Assembly (NCBI GenBank): GCA_977017575.1
Contig: CDRNVI010000093.1
Location: forward strand, 29,571-93,570
DNA length: 64,000 nt
From: Paramoeba atlantica
Lineage: Eukaryota; Discosea
Reading direction: 5' to 3'
Shown: one piece after another, positions 8,726 to 17,020 of the stretch
Position numbering within the stretch: position 1 is the stretch's first letter
How the letters are laid out: each line of letters opens with the position of its first letter
Notes under the pieces: model-generated
What the model was told of the DNA's origin: nothing
Databases searched by the model: none
Seen by the model: only the letters and a program-made list of their open reading frames with translations
Translations under genes and position numbers: made by a program

Positions 8726-10582
8726 CTAGTTTTCTGTAATTTCATTTTCTGACACACCAGAATCAGAAACAAATGGCTCTATAGTAAATTCCATGTACGT
8801 TACGGGATATGAAATATCAAAATTGCTTAGGACCTCGGGATGTAATACGCCGATACATCCAATGTTCTGCATAGAAGAATCTTTCCGCGTGTTAATTACG
8901 ATATCAGCCCCTCGTCCAGGTAAAAAGAAATCTTGATCGTCTGATTTCATAACATTGAGCTTTGGGACTTCCAACTTTTCCATTATGTGTTCAAGTACCC
9001 CACGTAAACAATGAAAAGCACTGCGATCGGCCGTGCAACATAAAGCCGCGACATGTCTTTTGTTCCGGGCTCCCGTGCGAGCGGTCACATCCTTCAAAAC
9101 CACGTCAGTGACCTCAAATAACTGTATTGGAAGTGCATGGTGTAAATTATGTATTAAGAAACGTAATGTTCCTGGAAGTAGAGAAGTCCGACAAATTTGA
9201 TAATCATGCGTTTTAGGATTTGCGATTTGTACCGCCGAGTTGTCCTCTTTGCGGCGCAACATTCGGGATGTCTCATCACGACTGCAGAGACTGGTAGTCA
9301 GAATCTCGCTGTAGCCACAGGTAGCGATTTCGAGACGAAGTAAGTGAGATAGTTTTTCCAGTCTGTTTTGCGTTCCTGAGCTCAAAGTAGGAACAATCGG
9401 ATCCCGTTGCACAAGTTTATCATATCCAAAAGCAATCGCAACGTCTTCCATAATGTCACACTCGTGCAGAATATCCGGTCGCTGTATAGGTACTTGCACT
9501 TCCAGTAGATCGTCATTTGAACTCGGATCGGCTTCGATTTGCATTTTACGAAGCAGTGATGCACAGATTGAAGGAGTGAGCTCTTCGTGAAAAAGGCCTA
9601 TTTGCGTCGCAAGTCTACTTGTGCTGCACGTCATGCTTCTACTTCCAAGGCTAGGGGTAAGCTCAGATTTTCTCCCGTCTTCGTACTTCAGTTCAACTGG
9701 TTCAATGGTAAAGGGATCCTTACAATACATTGAAAAGGAGGCTACCAGCAGTTGAAGTAGATTGTCTGTTTTTTTCTTGTCTACTCCTGTGCACTCAATA
9801 AAGACATCCCGAGTGGAAAGAGAGATTGCGCTGTAAGCCGAATTTATTATGGGGGGGAGGGAAAGCACTTCCGGCACGGAATCTCTGACTATCGGGTAAT
9901 TTGGGAACGGGGAAAGCAGAGATACGTACTTCGATATAAATTTGTCATCCTTGTAATATTCTGCAAGTCCGTTTTCGGCGCAACTCAATGTGGTGCTCTG
10001 CTTCAATGGGACGAACTGGATCACATTTCTCGGCTGTGCATCGTAGAAAAATGGAGGACGTATTTTGGAGAGGTCATGTGTTCCAACTGAGGCTAAACTT
10101 CGTCGACGTGCCAAACTTTGGTGAAGTTTATCCTGAAAGTCTATGAAAGATGCTAAGGAAGTGGTCGTAAAATTAAGCTCTCGCAAAATTGCGCACGATA
10201 TGAACTCCCGAACATGCTTCACAGAACGCATAACGTGGACAGTAACCAAGGAAGAAGGGCGGATTAATCGATGACATGGCGTTGGAATGAGACCTAGAAA
10301 AACTTTTAGTGCAACAGCCATGCCTTCGACACTTAGGAGGTCATGCCGATTCGCGGGACAATCGATCTTAAAAATGATATCGTTATTTTCAGCAGAGAAG
10401 TCGCTCGTGCGAGCAATCTTCTCTCCCATCTCTTTCGCTTTCATTTCTTCTGGGGTAGTTATCTCATCGAGTTCCACACCGAAGCGAAAGCAGATGTCGG
10501 CGAATTCTACGTCAGAAAATGTTTTTCCAAGAAGCTCAAATAGATATGAGCGGATGCAAGTCAGGGTGGGCATAAAAAGCAA
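8726..10582 (-). CDS. Phenylalanine--tRNA ligase beta subunit, cytosolic
   Basis: Beta chain of the (alpha-beta)2 enzyme that charges tRNA-Phe. The length, 618 residues, suits the eukaryotic/archaeal type (about 590-620). The start MPTLTCIRSYLFELLG (ATG at 10573 or 10582) matches the family start MPTVxV. In order I see the B1 region with FKIDCPANRHDLLSVEGMA (about residues 72-90), the B3/4 editing domain with FIECTGVDKKK, the B5 domain with PDILHECDIMEDVAIAFGYD, and the catalytic-like domain with TTSLCSRDE, ANPKTHDYQICRTSLLPG and a C-terminal IGCIGVLHPEVLSNFDI. The alpha subunit is not in the window. Confidence 0.95.
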   Translation of the reverse strand: MLFMPTLTCIRSYLFELLGKTFSDVEFADICFRFGVELDEITTPEEMKAKEMGEKIARTSDFSAENNDIIFKIDCPANRHDLLSVEGMAVALKVFLGLIPTPCHRLIRPSSLVTVHVMRSVKHVREFISCAILRELNFTTTSLASFIDFQDKLHQSLARRRSLASVGTHDLSKIRPPFFYDAQPRNVIQFVPLKQSTTLSCAENGLAEYYKDDKFISKYVSLLSPFPNYPIVRDSVPEVLSLPPIINSAYSAISLSTRDVFIECTGVDKKKTDNLLQLLVASFSMYCKDPFTIEPVELKYEDGRKSELTPSLGSRSMTCSTSRLATQIGLFHEELTPSICASLLRKMQIEADPSSNDDLLEVQVPIQRPDILHECDIMEDVAIAFGYDKLVQRDPIVPTLSSGTQNRLEKLSHLLRLEIATCGYSEILTTSLCSRDETSRMLRRKEDNSAVQIANPKTHDYQICRTSLLPGTLRFLIHNLHHALPIQLFEVTDVVLKDVTARTGARNKRHVAALCCTADRSAFHCLRGVLEHIMEKLEVPKLNVMKSDDQDFFLPGRGADIVINTRKDSSMQNIGCIGVLHPEVLSNFDISYPVTYMEFTIEPFVSDSGVSENEITEN

Positions 10583-10758
10583 GTACTTCTATAAGATTTT
10601 TGTGGATATCTGTCATGTATCATATTCAAGATGAAATATGTTTTCTTTTAATTCTGACTAATTAATTCAAGAAATGAGACCAAAATTTATTTGCCAAAAA
10701 CAATATGGTCAAAATGTGGTCTCCTGCTGTAGATCATCACAGTAGGGTGTTAGAGCGT

Positions 10759-11901
10759 CTACGATAATATATTACTACTTTGAAGCAGAAAATTTGATCT
10801 AGCCTGAGCTATGATGTTTGCCGCACAGTTGGGTAGCGTGTCAATAGAATTTCCACAACTATCCCCCAGTTTCACGCGCAGCTCTGGGTAGTGAGCAAAG
10901 AGGTGAAACAAAAGTTTAAACAAATGTGCTTTCACGTGCGAGGCAACAGCTCCGTACCTTTGACTGTACTCTAGGTAACGCCGTACAACATCTTCTACTG
11001 TATCAATCAAGCACACGTCAAGAGGCAATAGTTTTTTATACCTACCGTTGTACAAGATTTGACCAGTGGGTTTTAAAAAAAGTCGGGGATCGTACAACAG
11101 ACCTTCCGCAGACAATATGCCTGCACATCCGGTCGCGCGTAGACAATGTTCCACATCGTCTCCAGTTAAAATATTACCATTCGCCAGCACGGGAACGTAC
11201 GGCAATGCCTCTCGAATGGCTCGAATTTGCTCCCAATCCGCAAGACTTGTCTGTGCTCCTTTCATCTCTCGCGTTCTTCCATGCACGGCCAGCATCCACG
11301 CCCCCGCCTCTACCACCATCCGAGCATACGCGACTGTTTTCTCCACATCCGGGTAAACCCTAATCTTCGCCGTCACCGGAACCCTCAACTCCACCGCAAG
11401 CGTGTGAATGATCCTATGAATCAACGCCCAATCCTCCATTAGAAAACTCCCATAGTGTCCACGTCGTGCAATCCCTTGAGGACACCCTAAATTCAAGTCC
11501 ACCGCATCACAGTGGTTCTCAACATACTGTGCCGCGGACAGTACGGTTGTTGGGGAGTTCCCACAGAACTGAACCACCAGCGGTCGGTCCCCTTCACACG
11601 TCGTAAACTCACGTCGGCGGTAGACCTCACTGTGGGAAAACTGCGCACTGTGGAACATCGGGGTGTAGCACAGCTCGGCGCCGTAGGACCGGCACAGCAT
11701 GCGAAACGCTAATGCGCTCTGGTCCACCATGGGGGCCAGGACGTAGCGGGGGGACCGGAGTGCGTCGCGGTAGAAAGACCAGCGGCTCGGGTAGTGTTGG
11801 CGCGCGAGGGGGGGAAAGGGCTCGTCACGGGTTGCGTAGGGGTTCTCGGCGCAGTAGGGACAATCGTTGGAGATATCGGAGAGGGAAGTGGGGGGTGCCA
11901 T
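10759..11901 (-). CDS. DUS1: tRNA-dihydrouridine synthase, Dus1-like
   Basis: FMN enzyme that reduces uridine to dihydrouridine in the D-loop of tRNA (positions 16/17 for Dus1). The TIM barrel is complete: APMVDQSALAFRMLCR at the start, the catalytic Cys in LNLGCPQGIARRGHYGSFLM, FMN contacts TAKIRV, AVHGRT and VLANGNI, and GILSAEGLLYDPRLF. The GHYG motif points to Dus1 rather than Dus2-4. At 380 residues it is shorter than yeast Dus1 (423) and lacks a long C-terminal tail. Its 5' third is much richer in GC than its 3' end, with a GC-skew flip near 11.6-11.7 kb. Confidence 0.92.
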   Translation of the reverse strand: MAPPTSLSDISNDCPYCAENPYATRDEPFPPLARQHYPSRWSFYRDALRSPRYVLAPMVDQSALAFRMLCRSYGAELCYTPMFHSAQFSHSEVYRRREFTTCEGDRPLVVQFCGNSPTTVLSAAQYVENHCDAVDLNLGCPQGIARRGHYGSFLMEDWALIHRIIHTLAVELRVPVTAKIRVYPDVEKTVAYARMVVEAGAWMLAVHGRTREMKGAQTSLADWEQIRAIREALPYVPVLANGNILTGDDVEHCLRATGCAGILSAEGLLYDPRLFLKPTGQILYNGRYKKLLPLDVCLIDTVEDVVRRYLEYSQRYGAVASHVKAHLFKLLFHLFAHYPELRVKLGDSCGNSIDTLPNCAANIIAQARSNFLLQSSNILS

Positions 11902-12356
11902 CCGGGGGGGAGTTAAAGAAGTGGGTAAGGGAGGTAGGGTTGTGTTGAAGAGTGCATGTTACGGTAGTGATAAAGACGACGGTGAATATTCATGTGAAGT
12001 TCTATATTTTCGTTTCCGAACGTTTTTCTTTTTTTATCTCGTGCGCATTGCTGGTCATTATTTCTGGTATTTTGGTCTTTTTCAAAAGTTGGCTGGGTCA
12101 GAGATTCAGTAAAGTTATTGTGCTATAGCTTTTTAGAAAGGCATTTTTTATAATACGAATACGAGTAATAAGGGGTGCTATTTTACTAAAAATGCCAAGC
12201 ACTATTCTTATTCGGCATAAGTGGCACTAAAGTTTGTATGGGAAACGCTTTTGTTACGGGGCTCATAGAAGTAACTTTACATGCTTGACTTTTTTAAAAT
12301 AATATGTGACGTTTCCCTTGGACGGCTTTAAAGAGGTTATGCAAAAAGGAACAGCA
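11902..12356. other. Intergenic, 455 bp
   Basis: The first about 50 bases are G-rich on the + strand (sense pyrimidine-rich, upstream of the Dus1 start). The rest is AT-rich. No gene or clear repeat seen. Confidence 0.5.
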
Positions 12357-13199
12357 TTATTCTTTGTTGATCATATTCTCAGATGTCTCAGCAAGCTCTA
12401 CAGGTGTCGCAGCGGCACGCAACAGTTCTGCCTCTTCACCCTTGCTTAAATTCAAACCTTCTTGTCTCATTTTCAAAAGTATAATAAGAACCTTTTTTAC
12501 TTCTTGTTGTGCAATTAAGCGGTCAATCAGGCGCAAGTAAGTACCGCGTTTGTCGGGCACATTGTGGAATAAGATGGATCCATCGTTATCGTTGGTTATT
12601 GCAGGTCTTGTGCGACTTGTTCTCATCATTTCATTGTATCGCTTGTATATCGACTGAATGTGGTATCGGTCCAAGTTGAGGTTCCGTATATAGGGACGAA
12701 TAAAGGAGTATTGGCCAAAGAATAGCTTGAAATCTACCACCAAATCTTTTATTACAGGCATGTTCGGCAGTGGTCCAACAACTGTATGTTTCTGGGCATA
12801 AGTAACACAGGCAAGTGAGTTTACACCATTTATATTCATTGCACAACTACCACATACCCCCTCGCAGCATGAAGCTCGAAAGGCTAGGCTTGGGTCTTGG
12901 TGAGCTTTTACCGCGACTAATAGATCGAGTACCATAAAGTCATTTGTCTTCTTGAAAGAATAACTGTCAAGTTTCTGAGTGTTGCACGACGGATCAAAGC
13001 GCGAGATCTGCAACACGCCGTTTGCATTTTCTGACATTGGGTTCAGATTATCACTTTCTTCGACATTCGTAATTTCTGCGCTGGTACTGGACTGATGTCT
13101 CAAGCCGCTCTGATATAACAGAAAGGTGGATCGGTGTCTAGAGGAGGTCACAAGAGAAGATATGCTTGTACTCGCTACAGCTCTCAAAAAGGGTGACAT
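12357..13199 (-). CDS. SDH2N: Succinate dehydrogenase iron-sulfur subunit, N-terminal half only (split SdhB)
   Basis: Part of mitochondrial complex II. The [2Fe-2S] ferredoxin-like domain is intact: C-x4-C-x2-C-x11-C in ASCCEGVCGSCAMNINGVN...LAC, followed by LPNMPVIKDLVVDFKLFFGQY as in full SdhB. The protein then ends with an unrelated about 110-residue tail; the C-terminal domain that holds the [4Fe-4S] and [3Fe-4S] clusters (CxxCxxC motifs) is absent, and no continuation exists in any frame nearby. Euglenozoans encode SdhB as two proteins, and this is the N half; the C half must lie elsewhere. The ATG at 13199 opens a good presequence (Ser/Arg-rich, no acids); an in-frame ATG at 13226 adds nine residues. 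Confidence 0.9.
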   Translation of the reverse strand: MSPFLRAVASTSISSLVTSSRHRSTFLLYQSGLRHQSSTSAEITNVEESDNLNPMSENANGVLQISRFDPSCNTQKLDSYSFKKTNDFMVLDLLVAVKAHQDPSLAFRASCCEGVCGSCAMNINGVNSLACVTYAQKHTVVGPLPNMPVIKDLVVDFKLFFGQYSFIRPYIRNLNLDRYHIQSIYKRYNEMMRTSRTRPAITNDNDGSILFHNVPDKRGTYLRLIDRLIAQQEVKKVLIILLKMRQEGLNLSKGEEAELLRAAATPVELAETSENMINKE

Positions 13200-13457
13200 T
13201 ATAAAAATATTATGTAGCGATTCCAAAAGGGGTGCGTAATCCCTTTAAAAAACGAATGTGTAGTACCATATTTTTTTAATGAATTAAATTGTAAGCCGCT
13301 GCAATTTTGATTAACAGTATAACAGAGCCTCAAGTTACGTTGTCATATCATAAACTGTATACCAAAACAAAATAGTACTTTCAAAATCGAAAATTAGGCA
13401 ACCCTTTAAGAAAATTCCTTTTGAAGTCATTGTAATATAAAAGGAAATACGAAGCAA

Positions 13458-14840
13458 TTATCGACTTTTCTTTCTACGAGACTTTTTGACGCTTGATTTA
13501 ATCGAGTTCTCTAATTCCTTGGTATTGGAGGTTTCTTTTACATAATCGCCGAACGTATCTAATTTTTTTTTGCGAAGGTGAAGTCTTTCCCCTATTGAAA
13601 GTTTTTTAGTATCTGGGCTAACTGAGCTTTGTGCTTCATTTCGCGCTTTTGTGGAGTTTGATGCTCGCCATTTTTTTGTGTTAAAGTCTTTCGTAGAACC
13701 TCTGCGTAAGCGCTTATTTGTTGTGCCTTCCATGTTTTCGCCGAATTCACTTCCGTCCAGCACTTCCTCCTCGGATGACCTCGTTCGCCGAGACCTACTA
13801 GCGGCACTTGGCTTAGTTTGCTTATTTTGAAAGATCAGTTCATTCGTAGAACTGATACTTGTGGTCCGATGTAATCGATCTTTATTGCGCGGTGTGCTAA
13901 TTAATTCCTCAGCACTTCGAGGGGTCGGTAATGAGTGCATATTAAAGTGCTCATTCGTAATCACCCGCTTAAATTCCGAGGGGGTAAACGATAGCCGTAC
14001 ACCATTCGTAGAGGAGGGTGAAAAGTCAGCATCCAAGGTAGTAGTGTTCAAGTTTGGACGATCTTCGTTTGACGAACAGCTATGAAGGTAAGAGTTTTCC
14101 GAATGATATCCGCTCCTGCCATCATGCGCCCAAGGTGTTTGCTGCTCCAAAGCATCAGAAAAAGGTGTCATGGGTGTAATGGCAACAGAGTGTGCATGCG
14201 TAAAAGTCATTTGACAAGCTCTGTCCTCGGAATTGCTCTCTGCTGATTTAGTAGAAAGCTCAACTACTTCCCGCGGCGATTCAGTCTGCGAACCACAACT
14301 CACAGTTTGTGTGTAATGCGAACTTCTAATCCCCAGATCGTTGTAAGAATCCTTTACGAAGGGAACATCGCAACGATTCTCTGGTGATGGTACCTCGTAT
14401 GTGGTGTAAACTGTTGAGTAGCGGTTTGATAGCGTTTTCGACATAGTAGATCTTGACTCTGAGTCGAGAGCTAAATGCTGCCCTTTTAACTGAGCCACAT
14501 ATAGTTGAGAACACAGCAGGCGCAGACGAGTTAGCTCGGATCGGGATTCACTTAACTGACTAACAGCTGATGCAAGTCTCGCTTGGACTTCCTTGATGTC
14601 TTTTTCTCCTTCGAAACGCCCAGCGGATAAATCAGAATTGTGCGCTGAAATTTTCGGGAAAGTACTCTCACTCGAAATCACGGTCGGGTTAAAGGTAATC
14701 ATCGAATGACAAAGAGTAGCATATCTGAGTTCAAGAATCACATAATATCTATTTCGATTGTTTGTGTTTCGATTAAGTTTCAATAGCTCTAAACAATTTG
14801 TATACATTTTCGTATTTACGTATTGTATACTAGCATCCAT
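13458..14840 (-). CDS. Unknown Ser/Arg-rich protein with a short coiled coil
   Basis: I do not recognise it. A heptad-like stretch (KEVQARLASAVSQLSESR and on to about LYVAQLKGQ) forms a coiled coil of about 45 residues near residues 82-125. The rest is low in hydrophobic residues and rich in Ser, Thr, Arg and Lys, ending in a KKSRRKKSR tail that could serve as a nuclear signal. The first about 46 residues are Tyr/Asn-rich and may be translated leader; the ATG at 14702 (MITFNPTV, 414 residues) is a good alternative start. The 90-bp foldback element at 14855-14944 fills most of the gap just before this gene. Confidence 0.65.
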   Translation of the reverse strand: MDASIQYVNTKMYTNCLELLKLNRNTNNRNRYYVILELRYATLCHSMITFNPTVISSESTFPKISAHNSDLSAGRFEGEKDIKEVQARLASAVSQLSESRSELTRLRLLCSQLYVAQLKGQHLALDSESRSTMSKTLSNRYSTVYTTYEVPSPENRCDVPFVKDSYNDLGIRSSHYTQTVSCGSQTESPREVVELSTKSAESNSEDRACQMTFTHAHSVAITPMTPFSDALEQQTPWAHDGRSGYHSENSYLHSCSSNEDRPNLNTTTLDADFSPSSTNGVRLSFTPSEFKRVITNEHFNMHSLPTPRSAEELISTPRNKDRLHRTTSISSTNELIFQNKQTKPSAASRSRRTRSSEEEVLDGSEFGENMEGTTNKRLRRGSTKDFNTKKWRASNSTKARNEAQSSVSPDTKKLSIGERLHLRKKKLDTFGDYVKETSNTKELENSIKSSVKKSRRKKSR

Positions 14841-14854
14841 ACATTATTATATTA

Positions 14855-14944
14855 CTGTGACCCCCCCTTTATACTTCGCCTATTTTGAGCAGTAACGAAG
14901 TATAAAGGGGGGCCTGACCAGCGAAATATAAAGGGGGGTCACAG
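14855..14944. mobile_element. 90-bp foldback element flanked by TA (tiny MITE)
   Basis: Ends are inverted copies of ctgtgacccccctttatac plus ttcgc (about 25 bp, one or two mismatches), and the element is bounded by TA on both sides (14853-14854 and 14945-14946), as in Tc1/mariner-type insertions. A third copy of the ccccctttatacttcg word lies inside, in the orientation of the left end. It sits in the 111-bp gap between two genes. Confidence 0.75.
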
Positions 14945-14951
14945 TATTTGT

Positions 14952-16667
14952 CTATTTCCGGCTCCTATAGAATATATCTCCATTCAAATATTCTTTTTCT
15001 GCGTGTCGAACCATGAAATCCTCGAACACTTTTTCTATGGACGCAGCTGAGTTCGCGAAAGACTGATAAGCAAACGAACGAGTGCATAGGAACAGAAGAG
15101 GAAACGCTGGATCGGGATAGTTTCTTGTTTCTGAATCACTTCTCCAAGCGTAAGGATGTGGCGTGGGGTGATCTAAATTTTCCGTCTCTTTATCAAACAA
15201 TATCATTGGGATGTTTGGACTGTGTTCGAAGGAAACCTGTGCATCGATTGTATTTGAAATCCCATTCAAATCTTCAATGGGAATGGAACACGAGGGTCGG
15301 AAAACTGGAAGTAAGAAAGGTAAAATCTCTCTTTTAGACCACCTACTTCGCAGCTGAAAAAGTGTTTGTAGCATATGCAAGGCACTACCCTTTGGGAGGT
15401 GGTCAGGATAGCAATATTGCCACGTCAACGGAGATTCCGAATTTGTATTTTGTTCGCATTCCGCAACGCTAGGTTCAAGAGTGCGAACTGCAATGCCTCC
15501 AAGGATTTCATCTAGTGTATCAAACAAAGTGAGCACACCACCGGACTTACAATGTTGTGTCGATTCAGAGGAAGGATCTACTCCGGAACCTTGCGCCACA
15601 CATAAAGCTATATCTGGATGTAAGGAACTCTTCAATGCTTCTAATAGCTTCTCGTCATTGAGAGGGACAGCTCCATCTTGTAAAATCAACGCCGTCTTAT
15701 GCTGGATATAGGATCGCAGGCAAAGATGGAGACCAACCAGAAAGGATGAGCATTTCTTTTCCAGACGTTTTGGTATTATAATGTGCCTTTCATCCACATG
15801 TATTCTACGATACATTCCAAATCTCTCCGCCGCGAATTGCAACACTTTTAGCGGAAAGATTTCATGAAGGGCATCAACGGCGACGTAGAGCGGAACACGG
15901 TCTATTCTCCCGTCGAGTTCTTCGTATGGTGTCTGCATACGTGCCGCCGACAACTGGGCTATCATTGCGTCAATGACTTCATCTAAGACGCGCGGGTGAA
16001 GACGTTGCAATGTGGCGGATGAGAATAGTCGAAGCCCCTCCCTTAGAAGTTCATTCTTAATTTCTTGACTACTTGCGCTTGCTGCTGCATAGTATTTTTC
16101 AGGAGTGTATCCACCCCGTTGTACTTCGGGTCCCTTTGACACTGCCCGGGCAGTTTTGTATGACAAATCTGATGCCAGAGCAGGAAAAGTGCTTTGGTCC
16201 TGAGTAAGCTCGTAATACGCGCAATTTTGAATCATTGAGTAGATTACTGAGAAGTCGGGTCGTATACGTTCGAGTGATGCGGCAAACGAGCTATTTGGGC
16301 TCCACCAAACAGTGAGTGATATATTTTCACCAGAATTGTGCAATACTGGTCCGAGCAACAAGGTTGAGCTGTGCTCCGTCTTTGTAATACGGTATGTTCC
16401 TTCACTAGTGCACGCTACAGCTGGATTAGGCTGAGTACGGCTTTTCGCATCTTTTTCAATGTTTGATGTTTCTTCCACATCCCTTGTAATGCCTCTAAGG
16501 CTCAAATTTACGACATCCTTAAGTACCTCTGGCCTATATTGTGGCACTAGTAAATGCAAAGGAATGTCAAATAGAAAGAGTTCTTCAGAATCAACCGAAT
16601 TACTCTCGGCAGAGTTGTATTCTTGCCTAATTTGGCCACTATTGTTTTGACTCCAATTTACTTGCAT
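14952..16667 (-). CDS. DCC1-like sister-chromatid cohesion protein (Ctf18-RFC subunit)
   Basis: Probable DSCC1/Dcc1, which with Ctf8 and Ctf18-RFC loads PCNA and promotes cohesion. The N-terminal part fits the Dcc1 pattern: LFLFDIPLHLL, then VACTSEGTYRITKTEHSSTL followed by LLLGP (the 'lCt..kTY.lr..e.SNt.Ll' region), and a YYELTQ segment. The middle (about residues 195-325) is helical and fits the tandem winged-helix region, with SSQEIKNELLREGLRLFSS, LHPRVLDEVIDAMIAQL and a hydrophobic LYVAVDALHEIFPLKVLQF. At 571 residues it is longer than human DSCC1 (393), because of a divergent C-terminal half. Identity rests on motif recognition only. Confidence 0.6.
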   Translation of the reverse strand: MQVNWSQNNSGQIRQEYNSAESNSVDSEELFLFDIPLHLLVPQYRPEVLKDVVNLSLRGITRDVEETSNIEKDAKSRTQPNPAVACTSEGTYRITKTEHSSTLLLGPVLHNSGENISLTVWWSPNSSFAASLERIRPDFSVIYSMIQNCAYYELTQDQSTFPALASDLSYKTARAVSKGPEVQRGGYTPEKYYAAASASSQEIKNELLREGLRLFSSATLQRLHPRVLDEVIDAMIAQLSAARMQTPYEELDGRIDRVPLYVAVDALHEIFPLKVLQFAAERFGMYRRIHVDERHIIIPKRLEKKCSSFLVGLHLCLRSYIQHKTALILQDGAVPLNDEKLLEALKSSLHPDIALCVAQGSGVDPSSESTQHCKSGGVLTLFDTLDEILGGIAVRTLEPSVAECEQNTNSESPLTWQYCYPDHLPKGSALHMLQTLFQLRSRWSKREILPFLLPVFRPSCSIPIEDLNGISNTIDAQVSFEHSPNIPMILFDKETENLDHPTPHPYAWRSDSETRNYPDPAFPLLFLCTRSFAYQSFANSAASIEKVFEDFMVRHAEKEYLNGDIFYRSRK

Positions 16668-17020
16668 TAATTATCCTGCAGGTCGAATTCTACGTGTCTA
16701 CTTGAATTTTATAGCATGAGATTCAAACTACAAAAGAAGTTCTTTTAAAGAAACCTAGGCTGTAAAGACGAGGGAGATACTAAAAGTTGTACCTTTGGTA
16801 AACTAACGGAAAAATGGAACGGTCTCTCTCGGCTTGCAAAGGATTCCAATGTTCCATACATAAAAAAGAAATTAGCGTGCAAAATGTTTCCATTTTTTCG
16901 GCTCGTCAAAGCGGATCACAGAACTCCTTACAGGTAGTTCTCAAAAGTCTAATGAAAAAAAAAATTAAATCAACGAAAACCCCGTTTGCTCTACCCTTTC
17001 TTCTATTCTGATGATATGCT
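16668..17020. other. Intergenic, 353 bp
   Basis: AT-rich spacer between the giant-gene stop and the DCC1-like start. A 65-codon + strand frame at 16814-17011 shows no domain. I see no other feature. Confidence 0.5.
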
